Positions 15,688-25,746 are shown, numbered from the stretch's first letter. The stretch: DNA of 64,000 nt from CAZDET01 sp964504335 (GCA_964504335.1 CAZDET010000016.1:1-64000); one strand, 5' to 3'. Notes: generated by a model from the sequence alone, not told the origin. A program made the numbers and translations.

Positions 15688-17802
15688 ATGACGCCTGCCG
15701 AGTATATTCAGCGACAAACCACTATTTCCCCGCGCCAGATTGAGGCCGTCCGACGGCTGCTCGGTGAAGGGGCCACCATTCCCTTCATCGCCCGCTACCG
15801 AAAGGAGGCCACGGGCGCACTGGACGAAGTACAGCTCTCCGAAATTCAAAAGGCTGGTAAACGCCTGGACGAACTGGAAAAACGGCGTGCATCCATCCTC
15901 AAGAGTATTGAAGAACAGGGAAAGCTAACCGATCAGCTGCGCACCCGGATCGAGCGCACCTACGATGCCACCGAGCTGGAAGACTTGTATCTACCCTACA
16001 AACGGAAGCGGCGTACCCGGGCAGCCGTTGCTCGTGAACGGGGCCTGGAGCCCCTTGCCGACCAGCTACTCGATCAACGCACCTCCGATTTGGACCGGCT
16101 GGCCAAGCCGTTTCTCACCGAAGCAGTGGCCACCATCGACGACGCGCTGCAGGGGGCTAGAGATATTATCGCCGAGCGCATCAACGAAGATGAGTCTACC
16201 CGCAATCACGTACGCCGCTTCTTCCGGCGCGAAGCCGTGATTCGATCAAAACTCGTGCGCGGGAAAGAGACAGAAGCCGCTAAATACCGCGATTACTTCG
16301 ATTATCAGGAATCCTTGAAAAAGGTGCCCAGCCACCGCTTGCTGGCTATGCGCCGGGGAGAAGAAGAAGGACTACTCCGGGTGATCATCGGCCCCGAAGA
16401 CGACGCCGTGCTGGACCGCATCGAGCGCGAATGGGTCAAGGGAGCCGGCTCTGCCTCCGACCAGGTACGTATGGCGCTGGAAGATGGCTATCAACGGTTG
16501 CTGGCTCCTAGTATGGAAACGGAGTTTCGCGCTCTGGCCAAGGAGCGGGCCGATAAGGAGGCAATCGATGTGTTTGTCCTCAATCTTCGCCAACTACTTC
16601 TGGCAGCCCCCCTTGGATCAGTCCGGACGCTCGGGATCGACCCGGGCTTCCGAACGGGCTGTAAAGTCGTATGCCTCGATGACAGCGGAAACCTGCTATA
16701 CCATACTGCAGTCTACCCGCACCCGCCTCAGCAACGGGTAGCGGAAACACAGCGCCGCCTGATCGAACTAGTTGATCAGTATGAACTCAGCGCCATCGCC
16801 GTTGGCAATGGTACTGCCGGGCGGGAGACCCTCGATCTGTGTCGAAGCACCTCCTTTGGTCGATCGGTAGAAATCTATATGGTCAATGAAGCGGGGGCAT
16901 CTATTTATTCCGCCTCCGAGGTAGCCCGGGAGGAGTTCCCGAATGAAGACGTTACTGTACGGGGCGCTGTTTCTATAGGCCGGCGCCTCCTGGACCCGTT
17001 GGCCGAATTGGTAAAAATCGATCCGAAAAGCATTGGGGTGGGGCAATACCAGCACGATGTCAACCAGGTGCAGCTGCGAGAAAGCCTCGACCAGACAGTG
17101 GCTTCCTGCGTCAATGCCGTCGGCATCAATCTAAACACGGCTTCGAAGCACCTGCTCACCTACATATCCGGGCTTGGGCCGGCACTGGCACAGAACATCA
17201 TCGATTATCGCCGCGAAAACGGCCCTTTTCGGTCGCGCAGTGGCCTCAAAAAAGTGCCGCGTCTGGGGGCAAAAGCCTTTGAGCAAAGTGCAGGCTTCCT
17301 GCGGATTCGCGACGGAAACGTGCTCGACAATACCGGCGTCCATCCCGAGCGATACGAGCTCGTCCGTCGGATGGCCAGAGATTTGGGCGCTACGGTCGAC
17401 GAGTTAGTGCAAAGTGCCGAGTTGCGAAAACGTATTGACCTTAAACACTATGTTTCCGAAGAGGTAGGTATGCCGACCCTGAAAGATATTTTAAAAGAAT
17501 TGGCAAAACCCGGGCTCGACCCAAGGGGCAAAGCTCAACCCTTCGAGTTTGGCGCAGTGCAGACCCTCGACGATCTGGAAGAAGGCATGGTTTTGCCGGG
17601 AATCGTAACTAATATCACAAATTTTGGAGCGTTCGTGGATATTGGGATTAAGGAAAATGGACTCGTGCACGTCAGCGAAATGGCGGATCGGTTCGTTCGA
17701 AATCCAGCCGAAGTCGTGCGATTGCAGCAAGAAGTAAAAGTACGTGTCCTGAAGGTGGACCGGGAGCGCAAGCGGGTGCAGCTTTCCATGAAACAAATCT
17801 AA
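15688..17802 (+). CDS. tex: Tex-family RNA-binding protein
   Basis: Tex is a conserved cytoplasmic nucleic acid-binding protein linked to transcription. The 704-residue product has the family domain order: helical N-terminal domain (about 1-300), YqgF/RNase H-like domain with RTLGIDPGFRTGCKVVCLD at about 313, tandem helix-hairpin-helix motifs at about 480-555 (NTASKHLLTYISGLGPALA, GLKKVPRLGAKAFEQ), and a C-terminal S1 domain at about 630-700 (GIVTNITNFGAFVDIGI). It is somewhat shorter than the roughly 770-residue E. coli protein but complete. The thioesterase gene follows after 12 bases. Confidence 0.95.
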   Translation: MTPAEYIQRQTTISPRQIEAVRRLLGEGATIPFIARYRKEATGALDEVQLSEIQKAGKRLDELEKRRASILKSIEEQGKLTDQLRTRIERTYDATELEDLYLPYKRKRRTRAAVARERGLEPLADQLLDQRTSDLDRLAKPFLTEAVATIDDALQGARDIIAERINEDESTRNHVRRFFRREAVIRSKLVRGKETEAAKYRDYFDYQESLKKVPSHRLLAMRRGEEEGLLRVIIGPEDDAVLDRIEREWVKGAGSASDQVRMALEDGYQRLLAPSMETEFRALAKERADKEAIDVFVLNLRQLLLAAPLGSVRTLGIDPGFRTGCKVVCLDDSGNLLYHTAVYPHPPQQRVAETQRRLIELVDQYELSAIAVGNGTAGRETLDLCRSTSFGRSVEIYMVNEAGASIYSASEVAREEFPNEDVTVRGAVSIGRRLLDPLAELVKIDPKSIGVGQYQHDVNQVQLRESLDQTVASCVNAVGINLNTASKHLLTYISGLGPALAQNIIDYRRENGPFRSRSGLKKVPRLGAKAFEQSAGFLRIRDGNVLDNTGVHPERYELVRRMARDLGATVDELVQSAELRKRIDLKHYVSEEVGMPTLKDILKELAKPGLDPRGKAQPFEFGAVQTLDDLEEGMVLPGIVTNITNFGAFVDIGIKENGLVHVSEMADRFVRNPAEVVRLQQEVKVRVLKVDRERKRVQLSMKQI

Positions 17803-17814
17803 AGATCCAGCCTC

Positions 17815-18234
17815 ATGTATGTACACACGTCTAGCACTCGGGTGCGTTACGGCGAGACCGATCAAATGGGCTATCTCTATCACGGGCATTACGCTCAGTA
17901 TTACGAAATCGGCCGGGTGGAGATGCTCCGCTCCCTTGGGGTGAGCTACCAGTGGATGGAAGAAACCGCCGGTGTGTTGATGCCCGTTATGAGTCTGCAA
18001 ATGCGCTTTGTTCGCCCTGCTCACTACGACGAGGAGATTGCGATTCGGACCACCCTGAGAAACCTACCCGAGCGATATATCGTTTTCCATATGGAATTAT
18101 ACAACGAAGCAGGAAAATTAATCAACGGCGGCTCGGTCAAACTATGCTTTATCGATCGGGAAAGCCGCCAGACTATCGCCGCGCCGGCGTTCCTAGTGGA
18201 TAAATTAGCGCCCCATTTTGAAGTTCAAGATTAA
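17815..18234 (+). CDS. YbgC/FadM-type acyl-CoA thioesterase
   Basis: This 139-residue single hotdog-fold protein probably hydrolyses acyl-CoA or acyl-ACP. It begins with the family signature (RYGETDQMGYLYHGHYAQYYEIGRVE split around D17), in which an Asp and the following His-Asn-Tyr-type stretch form the active site; here the Asn position reads His (YHGHY). It lies 12 bases behind tex and overlaps the YihY gene by 17 bases, so the three are probably one transcript. Substrate is unknown. Confidence 0.85.
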   Translation: MYVHTSSTRVRYGETDQMGYLYHGHYAQYYEIGRVEMLRSLGVSYQWMEETAGVLMPVMSLQMRFVRPAHYDEEIAIRTTLRNLPERYIVFHMELYNEAGKLINGGSVKLCFIDRESRQTIAAPAFLVDKLAPHFEVQD

Positions 18235-19219
18235 GTGGCCCGATTTTAAGGCAATTCAGCAGCGAATTGAATCGCATCCCTGGGTGGTAAAACCGATTCA
18301 GTGGGCGAAGAATCACAGCCTACCCGGTTTTTTTAGTGTTCCGATTTACGACGTGCTCGTCTTTGTGTATAATGAAACGCGCCGCGTCGCACTCTTCACG
18401 CGGGCCAATGCCATCGCCTTCAGCTTTTTTCTCTCGCTATTTCCCGCCCTGCTTTCCTTATTCACGCTGATCCCCTTTTTGCTGGATATTGCTACTAATT
18501 ACGTGCCGGAACTGGAGAATTTTAATAGCATCCTCTACGAAGAAATTAAGCGGGTGATGCCCGGCCAGGCTGGTGATGTTGTATTCAGCTTTGTGCAGGA
18601 CATTACCAACCAGCCACGTGTAGGCCTGCTTTCTTTTGGTTTCCTTTTGTCTATTTATTTTTCCAGCAACGGGATGCTGGCAATGATGCAGAGCTTTGAG
18701 AAAAGTTACTCCATGACATTTCGGCGTCGCTCGGGGCTCAAAAAACGACTAGTCGCCATTGTACTGGTGGGTATCCTCGGCGTGTTGCTTTTCGCATCGG
18801 TAATTTTTATTATACTTGGAAATATCATCCTCGACTGGTTATCGGCTCTGATCAACTGGTCGGTACTCGAAACCCTGGCCGTCGATTTGTTGCGTTGGTT
18901 GGCCATTTTGGCACTGTACTACGTAGCGATCGGCATCTTGTACCGTTACGGAGCGGCTACCTATCGGCGATTTAGCATGTTTTCACCGGGAGTCACCCTG
19001 GCTAGCGGGCTTTCCATTCTGACCTCCGTGGCTTTTTCCGTATACGTGGATGAATTCAATCGCTACGACACCTACGCCAAGTTTTACGGATCAATCGCCA
19101 CAGTGATCATCGTCATGCTATGGATGCAACTAAATGCACTCATCCTGCTGATCGGTTTCGAATTAAATGCTAGTATTGCTATCAACCGGGATTTGAAACA
19201 GCAGATTGAAGATGACTAA
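18218..19219 (+). CDS. YihY/BrkB-family membrane protein
   Basis: This 333-residue inner-membrane protein has six helices at about 58-85, 130-152, 172-200, 212-240, 250-275 and 285-315, the YihY (UPF0761) layout, with the typical ARANAIAFSFFLSLFPALL stretch near residue 60. The function of the family is unsettled; despite the old label it is not a ribonuclease BN. The frame opens with a TTG inside the end of the thioesterase gene; no ATG is available nearby, so the exact start is uncertain. Confidence 0.85.
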   Translation: MKFKIKWPDFKAIQQRIESHPWVVKPIQWAKNHSLPGFFSVPIYDVLVFVYNETRRVALFTRANAIAFSFFLSLFPALLSLFTLIPFLLDIATNYVPELENFNSILYEEIKRVMPGQAGDVVFSFVQDITNQPRVGLLSFGFLLSIYFSSNGMLAMMQSFEKSYSMTFRRRSGLKKRLVAIVLVGILGVLLFASVIFIILGNIILDWLSALINWSVLETLAVDLLRWLAILALYYVAIGILYRYGAATYRRFSMFSPGVTLASGLSILTSVAFSVYVDEFNRYDTYAKFYGSIATVIIVMLWMQLNALILLIGFELNASIAINRDLKQQIEDD

Positions 19220-19282
19220 TCCCAACTCATTTTACCATTATGCCTCCCCGGAGTACTTCCGGAGAGGCTCAATTATAACGCG

Positions 19283-19825
19283 GTGCAGTTCATCATTTTT
19301 GACCTCGAAGCAACCTGCTGGCAGGGCCGACCTCCCGGCACCACTCAGGAAACCATTGAAATCGGCGCGTTTAAAATCAATCCGTACGGAGAGGCCGAAA
19401 GCTATTTCCATCGCTTCGTGCAGCCCATTCTTCATCCGCAGCTTTCGCTGTACTGCAAGCAGTTAACACAAATCGATCAGTCGGATATCAATCGGGCCCG
19501 TGGTTTCTCGGAGGTAATGGAGGATTTCTGCGATTGGATCGGCGTCTATGACGAGGAGTACCTACTGGCTTCCTGGGGAGGCTTCGATCAACGACAGTTG
19601 CAACGCGACTGTGCCCTGCACCGCCAGGAGGATGATTGGCTGGAACCCTACATCGACCTCAAACGCCAATACGCCCGCCTGCGCAATCTAAACCGACCGA
19701 AAGGCTTAAAGTCTGTGGTGCAGCTTGAGGGCCTGGAGTTCACTGGCCAGCACCACCGGGCGCTCGATGATGCCGAGAACCTCGTGAAAATTTTCCGAAA
19801 ATACCTTGATGTGTGGCAGTACTAA
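19283..19825 (+). CDS. DEDDh 3'-5' exonuclease (ERI-1/KapD-like)
   Basis: This 180-residue protein has the exonuclease metal ligands in order: FDLEAT (D7, E9) at the start, the aspartate of ASWGGFDQRQL at about 94-104, and HRALDDAENL at about 155-164, which supplies the final His and Asp. It spans the domain with no extra modules and resembles ERI-1-type RNA exonucleases. Translation starts at GTG, since no upstream ATG fits. The end overlaps the gluQ start by 13 bases. Confidence 0.85.
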   Translation: MQFIIFDLEATCWQGRPPGTTQETIEIGAFKINPYGEAESYFHRFVQPILHPQLSLYCKQLTQIDQSDINRARGFSEVMEDFCDWIGVYDEEYLLASWGGFDQRQLQRDCALHRQEDDWLEPYIDLKRQYARLRNLNRPKGLKSVVQLEGLEFTGQHHRALDDAENLVKIFRKYLDVWQY

Positions 19826-20736
19826 ACCGCCCATTTCATACACGATTAGCCCCAACTCCCAGTGGCTGGTTACACGCCGGCAATGGAACCTCCTTCCTAA
19901 TAACCTGGTTGTTGGCGCGCGCTTCGGAAGGGACGGTCCTGTTGCGCATCGATGACCTGGACCGCGCGCGCCAGCGCGACGAATACGTGGAGGACATCTT
20001 CCGGACAATTGATTGGCTGGAAATTGATTACGATCGAGGCCCCAGCGGACCAGATGATTTGGCAGCTAATTGGTCGCAGTTGCACCGCCTCCCATCCTAC
20101 GAGCAAGCACTCCTGCAGTTGAGAGAAGAAGAGGTTTTGTACGCCTGCACCTGTAGCCGCAAGCGCATTCGTGCTCATCGTTCCGACGGTATCTACCCCG
20201 GACTTTGCCGCAACCGGAGATTGCCGTTAGACCGCCCTAATACTGCGTGGCGCGTACGGATTCCGCAGGGCTTCATGGTGCCAATCGACGATCTGATCCA
20301 TGCAACCCGATCGGTGGACCTTTCCCGAAGCATGAACGACTTTGTTGTACGCCAGAAAGATGGATTTCCGGCCTACCAGATTGCCTCCTTGGTGGACGAT
20401 CGATACTTTGACATCGACGGCATTGTGCGCGGAGCGGATTTGCTCGACAGTACCGCCGCCCAGATCTGGCTGGCCGATCAATTGGGATGGCCCGAATTCC
20501 GGCAATCCTGCTTCTTGCATCATGCATTGCAGCGCGATGAAACCGGAACAAAGCTATCCAAATCGCAAGGAGCCCTGGCCCTGAAGCACTGGCGCGATCA
20601 GAAGCGATCCCCGGCTCCGCTCTGGCAGCAGGCTGGAGAATGGCTCGGTCTGGAGGAATTGGCACTGAGCGATAAAGCGTCCGGGAACGAGTGGCGGGAA
20701 GCCGCTATCGCAAAAACCAAGGGGCGCTACTGTTAA
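19813..20736 (+). CDS. gluQ: Glutamyl-Q tRNA(Asp) synthetase
   Basis: This enzyme attaches glutamate to the queuosine base of tRNA-Asp. It is a GluRS catalytic domain without the anticodon-binding domain. Visible are RLAPTPSGWLHAGN (HIGH variant), the zinc site CTCSRKRIRAHRSDGIYPGLC and KLSKSQG (KMSKS). At 307 residues it has the GluQ length. It pairs functionally with queE at 9.7 kb, which helps make queuosine. The start is a GTG overlapping the exonuclease gene, and a terminator hairpin covers its stop codon. Confidence 0.92.
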   Translation: MAVLNRPFHTRLAPTPSGWLHAGNGTSFLITWLLARASEGTVLLRIDDLDRARQRDEYVEDIFRTIDWLEIDYDRGPSGPDDLAANWSQLHRLPSYEQALLQLREEEVLYACTCSRKRIRAHRSDGIYPGLCRNRRLPLDRPNTAWRVRIPQGFMVPIDDLIHATRSVDLSRSMNDFVVRQKDGFPAYQIASLVDDRYFDIDGIVRGADLLDSTAAQIWLADQLGWPEFRQSCFLHHALQRDETGTKLSKSQGALALKHWRDQKRSPAPLWQQAGEWLGLEELALSDKASGNEWREAAIAKTKGRYC

Positions 20737-20756
20737 TAGCGCCCCTCGAGTTTGTT
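20720..20756 (+). terminator. Terminator overlapping the gluQ stop codon
   Basis: AGGGGCGCTA (20720-20729) pairs perfectly with TAGCGCCCCT (20737-20746); the seven-base loop holds the TAA stop. A T-rich run TTTGTTTA follows a few bases later. The 200 bases between this and the pyruvate carboxylase gene show nothing further. Confidence 0.7.
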
Positions 20757-20957
20757 TATAGTCTAGACGGTAGTTTTGGGGCAATTAGCAACTTGTTTAA
20801 CGTTTGGTGGTATTTCAAAGTCATAAGTTAAACAAAAACCCCTTGAAAATCAATTAGTAATGATTCATAAGGACTTCTATAAATGTAGGTGGTATGAAAA
20901 TACCCCGCAAGTTTTTGGACTGTTAAAGAGAAGATTTTTTAAAAAAGTTTTCCACGA

Positions 20958-23900
20958 TTAACCGAGTTCGATAACCAGATCTTCGGCTGCTACCATCGTT
21001 TTCTCCGGTAGGTGGACTTTTTTCACAACACCCTTCTGGGAGGCGGTGATGGTACTTTCCATCTTCATCGCCTCAATGACGAATAAGGGCGAGTTCTCCG
21101 CCACTTCATCGCCTTCTTTGACGAGGATACGACTCAAGTTGCCCTGCAACGGAGCACCAATTTCCTTTTCTCCCTGTGCTTTGCGGTGTACTGCGATTTC
21201 CAGTTGCAAGGTTCTGTCGTGGACCTGAATAGAACGCGTCTGGCCATTTAGTGAAAAGAACACCAGGCGATTGCCTGCATCATCCGGAACGGTCGTGTTT
21301 AAAAATTTAATGAGCACGGTTTTTCCAGGGCTGATCGATACCAGGATTTCTTCATTCGGACGCAGTCCGTAAAAGAAGGCCGGAGTGGGCAACACCCGCA
21401 CACTTCCGAATTGCTGATAGAAATCGTAATACTCCCGAAACACCCTGGGGTAGAGCTTGTAGCTCAGGAAATCGTTGATCTCCAGCTGATCGTCGAACTC
21501 CTGGTGAAAGGTTGCCAGCTCCTGATCGAAATCGACCGGCTCCAAATGAGCGTTTGGTCGTTCGGTATAGGGCGTTTCTCCTTTCAGAACGATTTGTTGA
21601 ACCTCTGCGGGAAACCCGCCCTGAATTTGTCCAAGGTCGCCGCGCATCAGTGCCCGGACACTATCCGGAAAATCGAGGTGATTTCCCCGTTCGAGAATAT
21701 CTTGTTTGGTCAGGTTGTTGGAGGTCATAAACAGCGCCATATCGCCCACTACTTTAGAAGAGGGCGTTACCTTGATCAGACCTCCGAACAGCTCGTCGGC
21801 GGCCCGGTAATTGGCCTTTATCTCCTCAAAGCGATCCTCCAGCCCAAGGCTGCGGGCCTGGGGGCGCAAATTGCTGTACTGTCCGCCCGGAATTTCGTGT
21901 TCGTATACGGATGCAGTACCTGCACGCAGCTCCGTTTCGAAAGGGGCATAGTAGCGTCGGACTGTTTCCCAGTACACCGCAAATTCGTTGAGGGAGGAGA
22001 AATCCATGGGGCGCTCCCGCTCGTGCCCCTTCATCATGGCCACGACGGAGTTGAAATTAGGCTGCGAGGTCAGGCCCGACATGGAGCTAATTGCTACATC
22101 TACGATATCCACCCCCGATTCGATGGCCCGCAGGTAGGTAGCCGCCTGAATGGAGCTGGTGTCGTGGGTATGCAGGTGAATGGGAAGATCCACCGTTTCG
22201 CGCAGGCGACTAATCAGAAGTTCAGCCGCCAGTGGTTTCAGCAGGCCGGCCATATCCTTGATTGCAATCATGTGGGCTCCGGCATCTTCCAGGTGTTTAG
22301 CCAGGTCCAGGTAGTAGTCGAGGGTGAATTTGTGGTTGTTCGGATCGGTGACATCGCCGGAATAACAGATACAGGCCTCCGCCAAACTCTCCGTTCGTTC
22401 GCGCACGGTACGGATGCTCGTCCGCATATTTTCGATCCAGTTGAGCGAATCGAAAATTCGAAACACATCGATGCCGGTTTCGGCGGCCCGTTCAATGAAG
22501 CGAACAATCAGGTTGTCGGGGTAAGCGGTATACCCCACGGCGTTCGATCCGCGCAGCAACATCTGAAAGAGAATGTTAGGGATGGCGGCCCGCAACAAGG
22601 CAAGTCGTTCCCAGGGATCCTCTTTGAGAAAACGCAGCGCCACATCGAAGGTGGCACCTCCCCAGACTTCCATGCTAAACACCTCCGGATGCCGGTGGGC
22701 AAATGGCTCCGCAATCCGTAGCAGATCGAACGTTCGCATTCGCGTAGCCAGTAAGCTCTGATGGGCATCCCGGAAAGTGGTATCCGTATAATGGATTTTG
22801 GGATCGGCCCTGAGTTCGGCAATGAAAGCTTCCCGGCCTAGCTTGCGCAAGCGGTCGCGGCTACCCTCGGGCGGAGCCGACCGGCGGTCGTAGGCGGGAA
22901 TAAGTGGCGGGAAGAAGGTCTTGGTATCCGGCACCACGGATACATCAGGGTGCCCATTGACAATAACCTCCGCTAAATAGCGCAGCATTTTAGTGCCGCG
23001 GTCCAGCCAGCCCTGAGGTGCGAAAAGTTCGGGATGGTTTCCGATGAAGCTCACTGTGACTTCCCCATTTCGAAAGGTCGGATGGTCGAGCAAGTTGAGC
23101 AGAAAGCCGATGTTGGTTTTGACTCCGCGAATGCGAAATTCACGCAATGCCCGGTGAAGTCTCCGGGCGGCCCCATCCATAGTGCGGCCCCAGGCGGTCA
23201 CTTTTACTAGTAGTGAATCAAAATAGGGACTAATGCGTGCACCGGGGTAAGCATTACCGGCGTCAAGGCGGATACCCATCCCGGATGCCGAACGGTATGC
23301 AATGAGCGTCCCGTAGCTGGGCTGGAAGTTATTATGGGGGTCTTCGGTAGTGATTCGGCACTGAATGGCGCAACCATTGAGAACTATATCCGATTGGTCT
23401 TTAATGAATATACTCCGGTGATCAAGCGGGTAGCCCATCGTAATCAGGAATTGCGTCCGAACGAGGTCGATGCCCGTGATCTCCTCGGTCACCGTGTGTT
23501 CTACCTGAATTCTCGGATTGACCTCTATAAAGTAGATGTTTTCGGATTGATCGACGAGAAACTCGACCGTTCCGGCACAAGAATAATTAACTGCCTGTGC
23601 TAATCGAACGGCATATGCGTACAATTTTTCTTTTGTCGACTGGGAAAGCGTGATGCAGGGAGCAATTTCCACCACCTTTTGAAAGCGCCGCTGAATGGAG
23701 CAGTCGCGTTCGTATAGATGGACGATATTCCCGTGGGTATCTCCCAGAATCTGCACTTCTATATGCTTGGGGTTTTCGATAAATTTCTCGAGAAAAACCC
23801 GGCCGTCGCCGAAGGCAGTCAGGGCTTCATTACTGGCCTCTTCGTACTCGGTTTTCAGTAATTCACTCGACCGTACCACCCGCATACCCCGGCCGCCTCC

Positions 23901-24407
23901 ACCCGCTGCCGCTTTGATAATCACGGGGTAGCCAATGCGCTCGGCTTCACGCAGAGCGGTATCCGCATCCGATAATGGCTCTTGGCTATCTTCAATAAGG
24001 GGAATCTGGAGCTCGCGCGCGAGGGTCTTTGCTTTTACCTTGTCGCCCAGGCGTTCCATAACCTCGGGCGACGGCCCTACAAAGGCGATGCCTGCCTCTC
24101 GGCAGCGGCGGGCAAAGTCTACGTTTTCGCTTAAGAATCCGTAGCCGGGATGGATGGCATCCACCTGGTGGTCGAGGGCCACCTGAATGATTTCTTCAAT
24201 GTCGAGGTAGGGGCGTAGTGCTTCTTCCTCCGGCCCAACCTGATACGCTTCATCGGCTTTATAGCGGTGTAGGCTGTAGCGGTCTTCGTAGGTGTAGATT
24301 GCAACGGTTCGAAGCCGGAGCTCGGAAGCGGCACGTAGTACGCGAATAGCAATTTCCCCCCGGTTGGCTACGAGGATTTTCTGGAAGCGGTTAATCTGTT
24401 GAGGCAT
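20958..24407 (-). CDS. pyc: Pyruvate carboxylase
   Basis: This biotin enzyme carboxylates pyruvate to oxaloacetate to refill the citrate cycle. One 1149-residue chain carries the full set: biotin carboxylase (about 1-455, ILVANRGEIAIRVLRAA, GGGGRGMR), carboxyltransferase (about 535-810, TDTTFRDAHQSLLATRMRT), the PYC/OADA linker region, and a biotinyl domain ending the protein with EAMKMES, biotin lysine K1115. Family alignment favours the start MPQQINRF at 24407 over the ATG 46 codons upstream, and a promoter fits this choice. A 436-residue frame on the other strand is a shadow. Confidence 0.96.
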   Translation of the reverse strand: MPQQINRFQKILVANRGEIAIRVLRAASELRLRTVAIYTYEDRYSLHRYKADEAYQVGPEEEALRPYLDIEEIIQVALDHQVDAIHPGYGFLSENVDFARRCREAGIAFVGPSPEVMERLGDKVKAKTLARELQIPLIEDSQEPLSDADTALREAERIGYPVIIKAAAGGGGRGMRVVRSSELLKTEYEEASNEALTAFGDGRVFLEKFIENPKHIEVQILGDTHGNIVHLYERDCSIQRRFQKVVEIAPCITLSQSTKEKLYAYAVRLAQAVNYSCAGTVEFLVDQSENIYFIEVNPRIQVEHTVTEEITGIDLVRTQFLITMGYPLDHRSIFIKDQSDIVLNGCAIQCRITTEDPHNNFQPSYGTLIAYRSASGMGIRLDAGNAYPGARISPYFDSLLVKVTAWGRTMDGAARRLHRALREFRIRGVKTNIGFLLNLLDHPTFRNGEVTVSFIGNHPELFAPQGWLDRGTKMLRYLAEVIVNGHPDVSVVPDTKTFFPPLIPAYDRRSAPPEGSRDRLRKLGREAFIAELRADPKIHYTDTTFRDAHQSLLATRMRTFDLLRIAEPFAHRHPEVFSMEVWGGATFDVALRFLKEDPWERLALLRAAIPNILFQMLLRGSNAVGYTAYPDNLIVRFIERAAETGIDVFRIFDSLNWIENMRTSIRTVRERTESLAEACICYSGDVTDPNNHKFTLDYYLDLAKHLEDAGAHMIAIKDMAGLLKPLAAELLISRLRETVDLPIHLHTHDTSSIQAATYLRAIESGVDIVDVAISSMSGLTSQPNFNSVVAMMKGHERERPMDFSSLNEFAVYWETVRRYYAPFETELRAGTASVYEHEIPGGQYSNLRPQARSLGLEDRFEEIKANYRAADELFGGLIKVTPSSKVVGDMALFMTSNNLTKQDILERGNHLDFPDSVRALMRGDLGQIQGGFPAEVQQIVLKGETPYTERPNAHLEPVDFDQELATFHQEFDDQLEINDFLSYKLYPRVFREYYDFYQQFGSVRVLPTPAFFYGLRPNEEILVSISPGKTVLIKFLNTTVPDDAGNRLVFFSLNGQTRSIQVHDRTLQLEIAVHRKAQGEKEIGAPLQGNLSRILVKEGDEVAENSPLFVIEAMKMESTITASQKGVVKKVHLPEKTMVAAEDLVIELG

Positions 24408-24443
24408 GTTCGAAAAGCTGGACAAGAAAAAATCAGGTTGGCA

Positions 24444-24475
24444 CAAAAGATACGGCCACCAAACCGGATCGTCAA
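24444..24475 (-). promoter_or_regulatory. Candidate promoter of pyruvate carboxylase
   Basis: On the minus strand TTG (24475-24473), 20 bases, then TATCTTTTG (24452-24444), one base longer than the usual TAnnTTTG. It lies 37 bases before the preferred start and inside the frame of the longer one, supporting the shorter protein. Confidence 0.45.
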
Positions 24476-24532
24476 TTCGTTCGTAGAATAGTGGACAAGC
24501 TAAGCTTGTTATCGCTCCAAATGCCCTTAATG

Positions 24533-25345
24533 ATGATTCAAACAACCGAAAGTTCTTCGCCCCACCGCCACCTGGAAACCTGGTCGGTGGAGGCGCTGCT
24601 CCGCGGCATGCAGGAAGAGAACCGCAAAGTAGCCGCCGCCGTCGATACAGCTTTACCCCAAATTGAACGCCTCGTCGAGCGGGCGGTCCGGCAGTTGCAA
24701 TCGGGGGGGCGCCTGTTTTACATCGGAGCCGGCACTAGCGGTCGTCTCGGAGTGCTGGATGCCTCCGAATGTCCGCCCACTTTTGGGGTGCCGGAAGATT
24801 GGGTCATCGGACTCATCGCCGGAGGAGACAGGGCTCTGCGCCAGGCCGCAGAAGGTGCAGAAGATAATCTAAATCAAGCCTGGATAGATCTGCTGCAGTG
24901 GAAGGTGACTGCCGAGGACTTCGTCATCGGCATTGCCGCCTCCGGTACCACGCCCTACGTGGTGGGGGGGCTCCGGCATTGTCAGTCAGCGGGAATTCTT
25001 ACCGGATGTGTCACCTGCAATGCCCACACTCCACTAGCGCGAGTAGCGGACTATCCGATTGAGGTGCTGACTGGTCCGGAATTCGTAACGGGCTCTACCC
25101 GGATGAAGGCCGGTTCGGCCCAAAAAATGGTTCTGAATATGATCAGTACCGCTGTGATGATTCGCCTCGGGCGCGTTCAGGATAACCGCATGGTAGATAT
25201 GCAGCTGACCAACGAAAAACTAATTGATCGAGGCAGTCGGATTTTGGTGGATCAGCTAGACCTTCCCTACGAGGCCGCCCGGGCCCTACTACTTCGAGCG
25301 GGTAGCGTCCGACGCGCGCTGGCCACCAACAGTACACCTCACTGA
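24533..25345 (+). CDS. murQ: N-acetylmuramic acid 6-phosphate etherase
   Basis: This enzyme removes the lactyl ether from MurNAc 6-phosphate during reuse of cell wall sugars. The SIS-fold protein shows the signature GAGTSGRLGVLDASECPPTFG, which contains the catalytic Glu, and TGSTRMKAGSAQKMVLNM. At about 270 residues it is slightly shorter than the usual 295-300. Starts at 24491 (GTG), 24521, 24530 and 24533 are in frame; MIQTTESSS at 24533 matches the family beginning best. No anmK or PTS partner is near. Confidence 0.92.
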   Translation: MIQTTESSSPHRHLETWSVEALLRGMQEENRKVAAAVDTALPQIERLVERAVRQLQSGGRLFYIGAGTSGRLGVLDASECPPTFGVPEDWVIGLIAGGDRALRQAAEGAEDNLNQAWIDLLQWKVTAEDFVIGIAASGTTPYVVGGLRHCQSAGILTGCVTCNAHTPLARVADYPIEVLTGPEFVTGSTRMKAGSAQKMVLNMISTAVMIRLGRVQDNRMVDMQLTNEKLIDRGSRILVDQLDLPYEAARALLLRAGSVRRALATNSTPH

Positions 25346-25701
25346 CCGGTTGGTCGCAATTTGTAGTCCTCCCGCTTGCCCTCCAAATAGTCGACATAAT
25401 CGACGCTGCCTAACCGGAAACGGACCGGAATACGAGTTTTCTGCTCAATTTGGTATTCCAACTTGCAAAAGAACGCGAGTTCATCAGCATCAAAACGGCG
25501 CGATAGGGTAGGGCGGCGGAAGCGTTCGGCAGGACCTGGTGTGCGAGACTGCTCATCATGGTTCATCGGAATCATTCGAACAAAAGGTCGAAGCTTCTTT
25601 GTCGGAATCGATGGAGGGGCCACTTGCAGCTGGGCAGAGAGTTCTAAAGTGATAAATAGTAATCCGCAAACGAGCACACAACTACACCAAAAGCACCGCA
25701 T
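25339..25701 (-). CDS. Small secreted protein, unknown
   Basis: I do not recognise this gene. The 120-residue product starts MRCFWCSCVLVCGLLFITLELSAQ, a probable signal peptide ending at SAQ. The rest is basic and proline-rich, followed by a short segment with FCKLEYQIEQKTRIPVRFRLGS and YVDYLEGKREDY. It overlaps the murQ end by seven bases in convergent orientation and is divergent from the gene at 25747, leaving 45 bases for both promoters. The ATG at 25701 is preferred because it begins the signal peptide. Confidence 0.6.
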   Translation of the reverse strand: MRCFWCSCVLVCGLLFITLELSAQLQVAPPSIPTKKLRPFVRMIPMNHDEQSRTPGPAERFRRPTLSRRFDADELAFFCKLEYQIEQKTRIPVRFRLGSVDYVDYLEGKREDYKLRPTGQ

Positions 25702-25746
25702 AATTTGTATTTTGATAATATAAATAACACACAAACTGCCAAAGAG

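Noticed and set aside
21411..22721. A 436-codon frame opposite pyruvate carboxylase
   Set aside because: It is antisense to a fully conserved enzyme; long antisense frames are common in such codon usage.
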